Below, in pieces: positions 24,997-33,522 of a DNA stretch of 64,000 bases. A program made the position numbers and the translations under genes. Positions within the stretch are counted from its first letter, which is position 1; every line of letters begins with the position of its first letter. Under the pieces are notes generated by a model. That model saw nothing but the letters and a program-made list of their open reading frames with translations, did not search any database and was not told the origin of the DNA. The DNA comes from JBEKCD01 sp050015055 (GTDB lineage Archaea; Thermoproteota; Bathyarchaeia; Bathyarchaeales; Bathycorpusculaceae): the NCBI GenBank assembly GCA_050015055.1, contig JBEKCD010000014.1, forward strand, positions 1 to 64,000, in the 5' to 3' direction.

Positions 24997-25831
24997 AGTG
25001 TGTGCACCTCTTTTCTTGCAGACGTTGTAAGGCCGCTTTTTCCTCTGACATGTACACCACTTGCCTCTTCAATAATTCACCGAAATTCACCAAGTGGGCG
25101 TCAAACTCTGGGCCGTCCACGCATGCAAATCTTGTCTTGTCGCCGACGCTGACTCTGCATGCACCGCACATGCCCATGCCGTCGACCATTATGGGGTTTA
25201 AACTTACGATGGTTTTGATTCCGTACGGTCTTGTTGTTTCAGCGACGGCTCGCATCATCACGGTCGGCCCTATCGCGTACACGACGTCAAAATGATAACC
25301 TTTTTCAATCAGCGTCTTCAAAACGTCGCTGACGAAACCCTTGTGTGCCTTCGATCCGTCATCGGTGGAAATGAACAGTTCATCAGAAGCCTTCTTCATT
25401 TCATCTTCAAGAATCAGTAACCCTGCAGTCTTTGCCCCTACTATTGAGACCACTTTGTTGCCTGCCTCTTTGAAGGCTCTGGCAATCGGAAATGCAGAGG
25501 CGGTACCCACTCCTCCGCCTATGACACACACGGAACCATATTTCTTTATTTCGCTCGGATTGCCCAAGGGGCCCAGAACATCGAATATTACATTTTCGAC
25601 CTTGAGTGCACCTAGTTTTTCAGTGGAAACTCCGATTTCAAGAAAGATTAGAGTTATGGTGCCTTTCTTCCTGTCCCAATCTACAATCGTTAGGGGAAAC
25701 CGTTCGCCATTTTCATCGATTCTCAAGATGACAAATTGCCCTGCTTTAGCTTTTTCAGCTATCTCGGGTGCCTCAATTTCAAGCAGCTTGATTTTCGGGG
25801 CTAACTCCTTCTTTGAAACGATTTGATGCAT
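24989..25831 (-). CDS. NfnA/SudB-like FAD-NAD subunit with [2Fe-2S] cluster (PyrK-like)
   Basis: The 280-residue product has a ferredoxin-reductase fold: FVILRIDENGERFPLTI for FAD, VCVIGGGVGTASAFPIARAFKE for NAD(P), and the cysteines GMGMCGACRVSVGDKTRFACVDGPEFDAH for a [2Fe-2S] cluster. It partners the product of 23584-24996. A minus-strand promoter (CTTTTATATC, complement of 25890-25899) lies about 60 nt upstream. Confidence 0.88.
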   Translation of the reverse strand: MHQIVSKKELAPKIKLLEIEAPEIAEKAKAGQFVILRIDENGERFPLTIVDWDRKKGTITLIFLEIGVSTEKLGALKVENVIFDVLGPLGNPSEIKKYGSVCVIGGGVGTASAFPIARAFKEAGNKVVSIVGAKTAGLLILEDEMKKASDELFISTDDGSKAHKGFVSDVLKTLIEKGYHFDVVYAIGPTVMMRAVAETTRPYGIKTIVSLNPIMVDGMGMCGACRVSVGDKTRFACVDGPEFDAHLVNFGELLKRQVVYMSEEKAALQRLQEKRCTHYE

Positions 25832-25889
25832 GTCCGAGTGAACCTCTGACAGTTCGTATATGGAGAAGACTTCTAAAGGAATAGATGCA

Positions 25890-25902
25890 GATATAAAAGT
25901 TT
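25890..25902 (-). promoter_or_regulatory. TATA box of the nfnAB-like pair
   Basis: On the minus strand this reads AAACTTTTATATC. The 10-bp core is identical to the hdr-kor TATA box at 11841-11850. Confidence 0.65.
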
Positions 25903-25956
25903 AGGGGCAAGAGGCTAAAACATTCCTTTCTCATGCAAGCTATTGCGTTTGGTAAA

Positions 25957-26892
25957 TTACCTCTTTTGATAGTAGGGTCTTCTGATGAAACCGTAGGCTT
26001 CCAGTGCAGCCGTGATGCCTTGCCCAACAGCCGTTCCCACTTGTTTGATGGGATGGTTTGTAACGTCGCCTGCAGCATAGACGCCTTCCAAATTCGTTCG
26101 TTGCTGGACATCCGTGATGATGTAGTCGTCCTCATCTACAGCGATGCCCGCATCCTTAGCTATTCGACTGTTAGGATCCTCACCTACCTGAACGAAAACC
26201 CCGTTGACCGGCAATTCTCTGGATTCGCCGGTGCCTTTGTCGAGCAGTATAACTTTTTGGACGACCTTGTCGCCGCGTATCTCTTTTATTTCGGTGTTCC
26301 ATAGAATCTCAACGTTCTTTGTGTTCTTCAAACTCTGAGTTAGCGCTTCTTCACAGCGAAAGGCTTCTCTCCTATGAACAATCTTGGTCTCCGCAGCGAT
26401 GCCCGACAGGTAGAGAGTTGTCATCGCGGCTGAGTTTCCCCCGCCCACCACAAGTACGCTTTTTCCTTTGAAGAAAGGTCCATCGCAGATTCCGCAGTAG
26501 CTAACTCCTCTCCCACGAAATTCCTTCTCACCGGGAACACCGAGTTGGCGATAATGGCTTCCAGTAGCAACTATGACTGCACTGGCCTGGTAGACTGTTT
26601 TCTGGGTTTGAACGCGCTTCTTTTCACTCTTGAGGTCAACGCTGACAACCGCTTCAAGCTCGTTTAACGTAACTCCCGCGCTTTTGGCATGAACCACCAT
26701 CTTCTGCGCAAGCTCAGTTCCAGAAACGCCTGGAAAACCCGGGTAATTCTCAACTATGGGCGCATCCGCCGCCGTACCCCCTGCCAACTTTTCTTCCAGG
26801 ACAATGGTCTTAAGGCCACTTCTCACACTGTAAATTCCAGCCGCCAATCCAGCGGGACCCGCACCAATAATGACAAGCTCCAAATCCTCCAT
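25957..26892 (-). CDS. trxB: Thioredoxin reductase-like flavoprotein
   Basis: The 311-residue protein has the FAD motif (VIIGAGPAGLAAGIYSVRSG, 7-26), the redox pair CGIC (C133, C136 in SYCGICDGPFF), an NAD(P) motif (VLVVGGGNSAA) and YAAGDVTNHPIKQV near the C-terminus. It reduces thioredoxin or a related dithiol. Both cysteines of the active pair are present. It lies upstream of, and on the same strand as, the nfnAB-like pair, 125 bp away. Its own promoter is not obvious. Confidence 0.92.
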   Translation of the reverse strand: MEDLELVIIGAGPAGLAAGIYSVRSGLKTIVLEEKLAGGTAADAPIVENYPGFPGVSGTELAQKMVVHAKSAGVTLNELEAVVSVDLKSEKKRVQTQKTVYQASAVIVATGSHYRQLGVPGEKEFRGRGVSYCGICDGPFFKGKSVLVVGGGNSAAMTTLYLSGIAAETKIVHRREAFRCEEALTQSLKNTKNVEILWNTEIKEIRGDKVVQKVILLDKGTGESRELPVNGVFVQVGEDPNSRIAKDAGIAVDEDDYIITDVQQRTNLEGVYAAGDVTNHPIKQVGTAVGQGITAALEAYGFIRRPYYQKR

Positions 26893-27122
26893 CCTGAACG
26901 CCCTCGCTTATTCGTATCTGATTCATATTGAGGATGGCGCATATCAATTATTCTCTCGCGCCAACATTGTGAAGACCAATGTTCTTATTGGCTATCGCAA
27001 ATCGCTTAATCATTCAAGATGAAGGCGCGCGTCTCTTGGATGAGTAGGTGCGCGCGCTTGGTATGGAGGTTCAAATCCCAGCGACCCCACAACAAACATC
27101 ACGCACATAGAGTGATTTTTCA

Positions 27123-27869
27123 TCATGGTGAAGTTTGTCCGTATTCACTAGCTACTATCTGAAAATCAAGCAGACCGACGACGCCGTCTTTGTTCACATC
27201 GGCGTCAGGGTTCCAATTGGGGTCTCCCGGCGTGGAGCCGTAAGCTGCAGCAACAATTGCCAAGTCATGCAGGTCGACAACACCGTCCTCGTTTACGTCT
27301 CCCAGAAGGTATCGCCCTCCTTCAAAGACTATGTTAAAGCTGAAATTCGACAGTCCACTCGGGACGTCGGACGCAACTCTCAAGGTCTGAGTGACTTTGA
27401 CAACTTGGCCCGACCCGATGCTCGCGTTGCTTGGGCAGCTCCATGAGAAATTCAGCCATAGATATGCGTTTCCAGGCTGCCAGTTCCCCGTTGTCAAATC
27501 CAGGATGGTTGTGTCGTTTCCTTCATTCCGAACGTAGACGACTGCATTTTGGGCTTCTCCCAGTGTCAGAGTGCCCCAGTTTATCGAGGATACCTTCTGC
27601 GTGCAACCACGGTCCCAGTAGATGCCGATGTTTGCTCCCGTTACGACTGCAGAAGCACTTGGAACGGGCGACCTGTGAAGAAGCAGCCCATGCATGCTGA
27701 ATAACAGTAGTACGGCTAATACCAATGCCAAGACAAATGTCTGCTTATGCCCGAACATTCTTTCTACCAAACGTGTACAACGAGACAGGCGACCAAGGCT
27801 AGAATATGCATTTTGCGTTCTAAAATCAATTCGAAAAGCCTTTATCGCAGCTTTCTTCTCTTGGCTCAT
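27123..27869 (-). CDS. Exported dockerin-domain protein
   Basis: The product (248 aa from ATG 27869, after GAGGG; a shorter start at ATG 27758 is possible) has a hydrophobic export segment (FVLALVLAVLLLFSMHGLLL), a beta-sandwich region of about 110 residues, and a C-terminal type I dockerin. The dockerin has two calcium-binding loops (GDVNEDGVVDLHDLAIVAA and DADVNKDGVVGLLDFQIVAS). Dockerins bind cohesins in extracellular assemblies, but no cohesin is seen here. The long charged region before the export segment is odd for a signal peptide and favours the shorter start. Confidence 0.85.
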   Translation of the reverse strand: MSQEKKAAIKAFRIDFRTQNAYSSLGRLSRCTRLVERMFGHKQTFVLALVLAVLLLFSMHGLLLHRSPVPSASAVVTGANIGIYWDRGCTQKVSSINWGTLTLGEAQNAVVYVRNEGNDTTILDLTTGNWQPGNAYLWLNFSWSCPSNASIGSGQVVKVTQTLRVASDVPSGLSNFSFNIVFEGGRYLLGDVNEDGVVDLHDLAIVAAAYGSTPGDPNWNPDADVNKDGVVGLLDFQIVASEYGQTSP

Positions 27870-28768
27870 GTCCAACCCTCAAACATTCGATACATCGTTC
27901 TCGTGTAACTGTTGTTATCAGCCTGGGATTTGGCGTTGAAATGGCTACTCAGTTGCCTGCTGCAGGAAGAGCTATTGCGAGGAGCATTGCGATAAGCAGT
28001 TCCTTTTTCGAGCTCACTAACGCCACCGAATATGACAAATGAGCGGTGAATGATTTAATTCTACGGTTTTGTACGGTTTTGTACGGGTGTGCAAATAGTT
28101 TGAACAGCAGGCGCGCGCACAAGAAGGAAGCGCGCACGCTCTAAGCGAGCTTAAGCACGCTCAAAAGGCACGGTATAGCACTATAGTAATAGGTAGAGTA
28201 CTATTATCGGAATCGAGTATCGATAAAGGCACTCTGAAAGGCTGAAAAGAAGGGTGAAAGAGGCTCACAAACGGAGTGGTTCTGGAAAGTCTTAAATGTC
28301 CTGATTGGTTCAACCAACCTAGGAAAGTTAGCCAAACATGCTGTCTATAAATGCCAAAGATAGAGACGATGAGCAAAATCGTATAGAGAACGCTCGAAAT
28401 GCTCTTGCACATTATTCTTCCAAGTCCACAAACGAAACAACTATACTCGTTGGTCTTGCTGTTGCGCGTGCGTACTTGAGAATGCAAAGAGGTTCTTTCG
28501 TAGTCCGAGATAGGGACGCGAGGAAGAGAGGTATACATTGTTTGAGAGTGACATAGGAGAGATACGGATCAGGAGCCGTAATACGGTAAGTGCTGGAGCG
28601 TTAGCTAGTATCGGATTCTGGTAGATAGATTGTCTGTTCCTGAGCGGTAGAGGTCGCCCGATAGCGATCCTCATCTCTAGATGACGGCAGTCACGTTTCG
28701 ACTAGAATAGCCCAGTACGAGTCTCTACACCCTACGCGCGCCTAAAAGTATGTTCGAAGAGTTGGATT
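27870..28768. other. Gene-poor stretch with CG-rich blocks, a short tandem repeat and a possible structured RNA
   Basis: No convincing protein gene is seen; a 72-codon frame at 28338-28556 is only a weak candidate. A 10-bp unit TACGGTTTTG is repeated at about 28062-28087. The block GGCGCGCGCACAAGA at 28110-28124 also occurs at 1785. The 3' part (28558-28678) can fold into a branched stem. Confidence 0.4.
28558..28678 (+). ncRNA. Possible structured non-coding RNA (unidentified)
   Basis: AGAGAT (28558-28563) pairs with ATCTCT (28673-28678), and after a 2x2 internal loop GGATC (28566-28570) pairs with GATCC (28666-28670). Inside, CCGT-AAT-ACGG (28576-28586) forms a hairpin, and TATCGG (28609-28614) pairs with CCGATA (28658-28663). 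The strand cannot be decided from pairing alone. It does not match RNase P or SRP RNA signatures that I know. It could be chance. Confidence 0.3.
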
Positions 28769-29887
28769 CTATAGTGCTATGTTGAGCAGTTCGGCAACGT
28801 CCATGATTTGGATTTTGCCCTCTACCCCTGTGGTCTTGACAGCATCTTCGAATGTTAATAGACAGTATGGGCAGGCTGTAGCAAGGATTTCTGCTCCAGC
28901 TTCAACAGCGTCTTTCACGCGGGTTTCCGCTAAGCGTGGACCCGGAATGTCAATCCACATCCTTCCTCCGCCTCCTTCGCAGCAGACGCTTCGGGCTCGG
29001 GAACGGTCGAACTCCAATAGTTTGACGCCTGGCACGCTTTCAATGACTTTTCTCGGTTCTTCGTAGATGCCGTTTTGTTTGCCTAGGAAGCACGGGTCGT
29101 GATAGATGACTTTTTTGTTCACTTCCTTTGAAAAGGTGAGTTTTTTCTCGTTGATCAGTTTGGCAAGAAGTTGCGTGTGGTGTTGGATCTCGAAGCTTGT
29201 CTGGCTGTACCTGTTCTTGAACGCGTGATAACCGTGTGGACAGCTTGTCACTCCTTGCTTTACGTTGTATTTGTTGAAGGTTTTCATGTTCTCTTCAACT
29301 AGGAAGTCGAACAGGCCTTTTTCTCCCATTCCGTAGACTTCGCTTCCGCAGCAGTTTTCTTCGTCGCCTAGGACACCGAAGTTCAATCCAGCCTTTGCAA
29401 GAACGCACGCTAAGCTCTTGGCGACACTTTGGACTCGCGGATCATAAGCCGAGGTGCAACCGACAAAGTATAGAATGTCTGCACCCTGCGACATGTGTTT
29501 AAGGTTCAGACCTTGAGCCCATTCTGACCTTTTGTTGCGGATTCTTCCCCATGGGTTGCCGTTCTTGAATATGCTTTCTAACGCGTCTCGGATTGTGGGT
29601 GCGATTTGTCCTTCCTCAACCGCCATGCCGCGAACGTCAATCAAAAACTCGTATGGATTCAGATCCTTTGGACAACGGACGCCGCATGTACTGCAGGTTG
29701 TGCAGCTCCACAGCTCATTCTGGGAATGCTGTGTCAGCTTGCCCATTGTGGCAACTTCTCGCATGTACTTCCTAACGTTTAAGTTTGCTTTACGCGCGAC
29801 TGGGCAGCTTCCCGTGCATGTTCCGCACTGGATGCATTCGAGTAGTTTATGTTTCTGAGTGAGCTCTTGAGCGTTCATGTTGTCCAT
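28769..29887 (-). CDS. hdrD: HdrD-like protein: HdrC iron-sulfur domain fused to HdrB-type CCG domains
   Basis: The 372-residue product has two [4Fe-4S] motifs (C18-C21-C24-C28 and C62-C65-C68-C72), then two CCG domains (VGCTSA, NCCGSEVYG and SCPHG; HDPCFLG, VCCEGGGGRMW and CPYC). This is the HdrD layout, the disulfide-reducing module of heterodisulfide reductases and related oxidoreductases. ATG 29887 gives the family start; the longer frame upstream runs into the divergent hdrA promoter. It may take electrons from the divergent HdrA or from ETF to a disulfide or quinone. The natural acceptor is unknown. Confidence 0.9.
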   Translation of the reverse strand: MDNMNAQELTQKHKLLECIQCGTCTGSCPVARKANLNVRKYMREVATMGKLTQHSQNELWSCTTCSTCGVRCPKDLNPYEFLIDVRGMAVEEGQIAPTIRDALESIFKNGNPWGRIRNKRSEWAQGLNLKHMSQGADILYFVGCTSAYDPRVQSVAKSLACVLAKAGLNFGVLGDEENCCGSEVYGMGEKGLFDFLVEENMKTFNKYNVKQGVTSCPHGYHAFKNRYSQTSFEIQHHTQLLAKLINEKKLTFSKEVNKKVIYHDPCFLGKQNGIYEEPRKVIESVPGVKLLEFDRSRARSVCCEGGGGRMWIDIPGPRLAETRVKDAVEAGAEILATACPYCLLTFEDAVKTTGVEGKIQIMDVAELLNIAL

Positions 29888-29975
29888 CGCTTTTAGTTGA
29901 ATGGGGAGCATAAGATTATTAAAGCGTTTTCCCGTGAATTGTTTGAAACATATCATGGAAAAGGAGATTTCACCG

Positions 29976-32342
29976 ATGGAAAAGAAATCGCCAAAGATAG
30001 GCGTTTTCGTCTGTGAATGCGGAGGCAACATAGGGGAAGTTGTGGATGTCAAGGCAGTTGTTGACACTGTCAAGACATGGGACGGTGTTGCCGTAGCTAG
30101 ATATCATAAGTATTTATGCTCAAAACCGGCTCAAGAAATGATTCTTGACGCCGTGAAAAAGGAAAATCTGGACCGGGTTGTGGTTGCAAGCTGCACGCCT
30201 CGTATGCATCTTGCCACTTTTCAGAGTGTTTTGGAACGAGCTGGTCTGAACCCGTTCATGCTTGAATTCGTGAACATAAGGGAGCAGGACTCATGGATAC
30301 TGGGGCCGCATCCTTCGCCGGAAGCGACGAAGAAAGCTATCAGTCTAATAAGAGGTGGCTACGAGAGAAGTCGCGAGCTTGAGCCGCTGCAGCTCATAAG
30401 CGAGAAGGGCTCCAGAGAGATACTCATTATCGGCGGAGGCATCTCAGGTATAACTTCTGCCCTTGAGCTTGGATATTTGGGTTACAAGGTTGACCTTGTT
30501 GAAAGAAAGTCTAGTATCGGCGGCAACATGGCCAAACTGACCAAGGTTTTTCCTACTTTGGACTGTGCCCAGTGCATTTTAACGCCTAGGATGGCGGAAG
30601 TGGGCAGAAACACAAACGTTAACCTATACACCTACGCTGAAGTGCAAGAGGTCAGCGGAAGACCGGGCAACTACGACGTAAAAATACGCATGAAGCCGAG
30701 AGGCGTTGACGTTCAGAAGTGCAGAAGCTGCGGTGTCTGCGCGAAAGTTTGTCCGGTACCAGTTTCAGACGAGTTTAACGAGGGTTGGTCGCAGCGGAAA
30801 GCAGCCTACATCGAGTTTCCACAAGCCGTGCCCTCAGCGTACACCATTGACTTCAGCGCGTGCACAAAGTGCGGAAAATGTGAGCAGCTTTGTCCAGCCA
30901 AGGCCATAAGCCTGACAGATCCTGGAAGCACAGTTGACCTTCACGTCGGCGGCATAATAGTGGCCACTGGCTATCAGCTCTATGACGCTAAGAAACTTGA
31001 AACCTACGGCTATGGCACGTACAAAGACGTAATCACAATGATGGATCTGGAGCGGTTCGTCTCTGCAACTGGGCCGACAGGTGGTTACATCAAGAAAGCT
31101 GACGGCACCGATGTTAAACGCATAGCAATAGTGCTCTGCGCAGGCTCACGGGACAAGAACTACGTCTCGTACTGCAGTAGGATATGCTGTATGTATTCTT
31201 TGAAGCAGGCTTTTGTTCTGAAGAAGATGCTCGGCATAGACGTGAGCATTTACTACACGGACATCAGGGCAACGGGCAGGGGCTACGAGGATCTCTATTG
31301 GCGTGACCAGGAAGCTGGTGTCAGCTTTATCCGTGGCAAGGTGGCGGAGGTGTACAAGAACTCCAAGGATGGCAAGCTCGTTGCTGTTGCGGAAGACACG
31401 ATAACAGGCGAGGTGACCGAAGAAGAGTTCGACATGATTGCTTTGGCCACGCCTATGGTTCCGCCCACAGGGTTGAAGGAACTTGCCGAGAAAATGAAAG
31501 TCAGCATCAGTGAAGACGGATTCGTCACGGAGAAACATCCTAAACTCGACCCTGTTGATTCGCTGGTCACTGGTATCTTCGCATGCGGCTGCGCGTTGAG
31601 TCCCAAAGACGTCAGAGATACAGTTTCTGACGGTTTGGCCGCCTCAGCCAAGGCGGCATTGTTCCTGAAGAGCGACTACGTTACGACAAGCCCCGAGAAA
31701 GCTTTCGTCATCAGTGACTTGTGCAACGGCTGCAATGCCTGTGTTCCAACCTGTCCGACAAACGCAATAAGCATGCAAGACGGCAAAGCCAAGATTGACC
31801 CGTTCCTGTGCACAGGTTGTGGCGCATGCATACCCATCTGCCCTCAAGAAGCCATTGACTTCAAGAACGCGACGACTAAGCAGATAACTGCAAGTCTGAG
31901 AGGAGTACTGGCAGAAAAGCAACCGGGCGAAGTCAGAGTTGTCGCTTTCGTAGACAAAAACGTCGGTTATACAGGCATGGACTTCTTAGGCCTAGACCGC
32001 ACAAACTATCCTGAAAGCATCCGCATCGTACCCGTTCCCACCACCGCCATCCTAAGCTTGAAACATCTGCTTTACGCATTCGCATACGGAGCTGACGGGA
32101 TTCTGGTCATCGAAGGAACACAGGAAATCGATGAAAAGTTTACAAAGAAGAAAATGATCGACATGGGAAAGGAATTGGCCAGATACAATGTTGAAAGCAT
32201 GAGAGTGCGCTACAGCTACGTGCCCCTCCCAGTTTACAAGAAGGCCGCGGAGCTATTCACAATGTTCACGGATAGGATAAAGAAATTCGGACCGTTTCCA
32301 GAAGAAAAACGCTGCGAGATAAAACAGAAGCTAGGCCTGTGA
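29976..32342 (+). CDS. hdrA: Second HdrA-like protein with cysteine-less MvhD-like tail
   Basis: The 788-residue product has VFVCECGGNIGEVVDV, an FAD motif (ILIIGGGISGITSALEL), VFPTLDCAQCILTPRM and four ferredoxin motifs (CRSCGVCAKVCP, CTKCGKCEQLCP, CNGCNACVPTCP, CTGCGACIPICP). The C-terminal 130 residues align in pattern with MvhD (VVAFVDKNVGYTGMDFLG) but contain only one Cys (KRCEIKQK at the very end). The [2Fe-2S] cluster of MvhD is therefore likely lost. I chose the ATG at 29976, 9 nt after AAAGGAG. It is divergent from the HdrD-like gene with a short shared promoter region, so the two probably work together. Confidence 0.9.
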   Translation: MEKKSPKIGVFVCECGGNIGEVVDVKAVVDTVKTWDGVAVARYHKYLCSKPAQEMILDAVKKENLDRVVVASCTPRMHLATFQSVLERAGLNPFMLEFVNIREQDSWILGPHPSPEATKKAISLIRGGYERSRELEPLQLISEKGSREILIIGGGISGITSALELGYLGYKVDLVERKSSIGGNMAKLTKVFPTLDCAQCILTPRMAEVGRNTNVNLYTYAEVQEVSGRPGNYDVKIRMKPRGVDVQKCRSCGVCAKVCPVPVSDEFNEGWSQRKAAYIEFPQAVPSAYTIDFSACTKCGKCEQLCPAKAISLTDPGSTVDLHVGGIIVATGYQLYDAKKLETYGYGTYKDVITMMDLERFVSATGPTGGYIKKADGTDVKRIAIVLCAGSRDKNYVSYCSRICCMYSLKQAFVLKKMLGIDVSIYYTDIRATGRGYEDLYWRDQEAGVSFIRGKVAEVYKNSKDGKLVAVAEDTITGEVTEEEFDMIALATPMVPPTGLKELAEKMKVSISEDGFVTEKHPKLDPVDSLVTGIFACGCALSPKDVRDTVSDGLAASAKAALFLKSDYVTTSPEKAFVISDLCNGCNACVPTCPTNAISMQDGKAKIDPFLCTGCGACIPICPQEAIDFKNATTKQITASLRGVLAEKQPGEVRVVAFVDKNVGYTGMDFLGLDRTNYPESIRIVPVPTTAILSLKHLLYAFAYGADGILVIEGTQEIDEKFTKKKMIDMGKELARYNVESMRVRYSYVPLPVYKKAAELFTMFTDRIKKFGPFPEEKRCEIKQKLGL

Positions 32343-32569
32343 ACAGAGCCCTTACTTCTTCGGATTTAGAACCATAAAGCCCTCCTTTTTGTTAACACCC
32401 TATCTGGATCAGTAGACCAACGGTAGGTACGTCGGTGCATACACAACGAAAACCTGAGAACCTTCAATAACGCGCTAGATCATTTGTAACAACTGCTCGC
32501 GCTTTTGGAATGACCAGTGATGAAAGTTGAGCGTACGAAGTGTGAAATCGGTCGAGCTGAAAAGAGCGT

Positions 32570-32827
32570 TTAAGTGCTAGTGACTATTTCTGCTCCTGCG
32601 GCTACAGGTCCTGATGTCGTGATTCTGATTCTTAAATGGTCTCCGGGCTTTGCGTTACCGACGAAAACTGGGAAACCCTTGATTCTGGCTATCCCTTCCC
32701 CTTGAGGGCTTGCTTCGATTATATCCACTTCGTATTCTTTTCCGGTCTCAACTGGGCAGTTCTCAACGCCTCTGCCACGTTTGCTCTTGGCATTTCTCGG
32801 GCTTCTTTTTCGCGGACTCATTGGCAT
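32570..32827 (-). CDS. Small TRAM-domain protein
   Basis: The 85-residue product has a basic N-terminus (MSPRKRSPRNAKSKRG) and a TRAM domain (VETGKEYEVDIIEASPQGEGIARIKGFPVFVGNAKPGDHLRIRI). TRAM is an OB-like RNA-binding fold. In archaea, single-domain TRAM proteins bind RNA and can act as cold-response RNA chaperones. It is a stand-alone gene. ATG at 32827, alternative ATG at 32821. Confidence 0.9.
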   Translation of the reverse strand: MPMSPRKRSPRNAKSKRGRGVENCPVETGKEYEVDIIEASPQGEGIARIKGFPVFVGNAKPGDHLRIRITTSGPVAAGAEIVTST

Positions 32828-33522
32828 TTTCCTTTTTTTGCTTTTATGATGACATCATTATCGTCCCTCAGTGTCTTAAGTGTTCCGCATTCTACTGTTC
32901 GCGCCAACCCAATTGAAAGTGCAATAATCCATCTAAAGTCCACATTCAACAACGCCCTCCAATCTTCTTTCGTTTGCAATTAAGACGGAAATTCAAAACA
33001 CACTCACCTCCCCATCAGAAGGTCAGGAAAATAATCATAATCCTTTTTCAAGACAGGCCTTCGATTCTCACAGGCAGAATAGGCATCGCCCACTTTGCAG
33101 GCTTCTCGCAGGAAAAACCCTATCTTCAATGTGCACGAGACGGACTAGAGAAAAAAATGGCAGCGCATCTGTCAGATTTGTTGCTTCTGGTCCATACTGA
33201 TGGTAAGAAAACACATCGGAGATCGATTGCTTTGTTTCGTAAGGATATACTTCGATATCAGGAACTCTGAACGTTATGAAGATAGAAAAGGAGAAACAGG
33301 GCTTCCAGAAAGAGGGTTCCCGAAACAAGGCGTTCAGGCTGGCATCTTTGGAGAAATAGGAGGAAGTCTAATAGCGCGCGCGTAGGTTCAAGCCGCGGTA
33401 AGAGAGAGCTGCAACCCTTCTCACGGATAGCTGAGTACTGCCGCGCGTGGCGTTAAACGTGAGCTCAAATCAAGTAAACCTTAAACATAACCGCAAAGTC
33501 CTATTCAAGTCGGTGAAAGGCT
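32828..33522. other. Gene-poor stretch before the AlaX gene
   Basis: Open frames here (for example at 32974-33270 plus and 33068-33328 minus) overlap each other and lack ribosome sites or a recognisable family. A CG-rich block with GGTTCAAG (33374-33398) resembles those at 22046 and 27024. Confidence 0.35.

Noticed and set aside
27049..27092. Complete tRNA gene
   Set aside because: The 3' end looks tRNA-like, but the T-stem does not pair and no matching acceptor 5' strand or anticodon arm is found upstream.
28338..28556. 72-codon frame on the plus strand in the gap before hdrD
   Set aside because: It has an ATG and plausible amino-acid use, but no ribosome site, no family, and a TATA-like word inside its own start region; evidence is too weak to call a gene.
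32974..33328. Overlapping frames on both strands (32974-33270 plus, 33068-33328 minus)
   Set aside because: They overlap each other, lack conserved motifs and ribosome sites, and look like chance frames.
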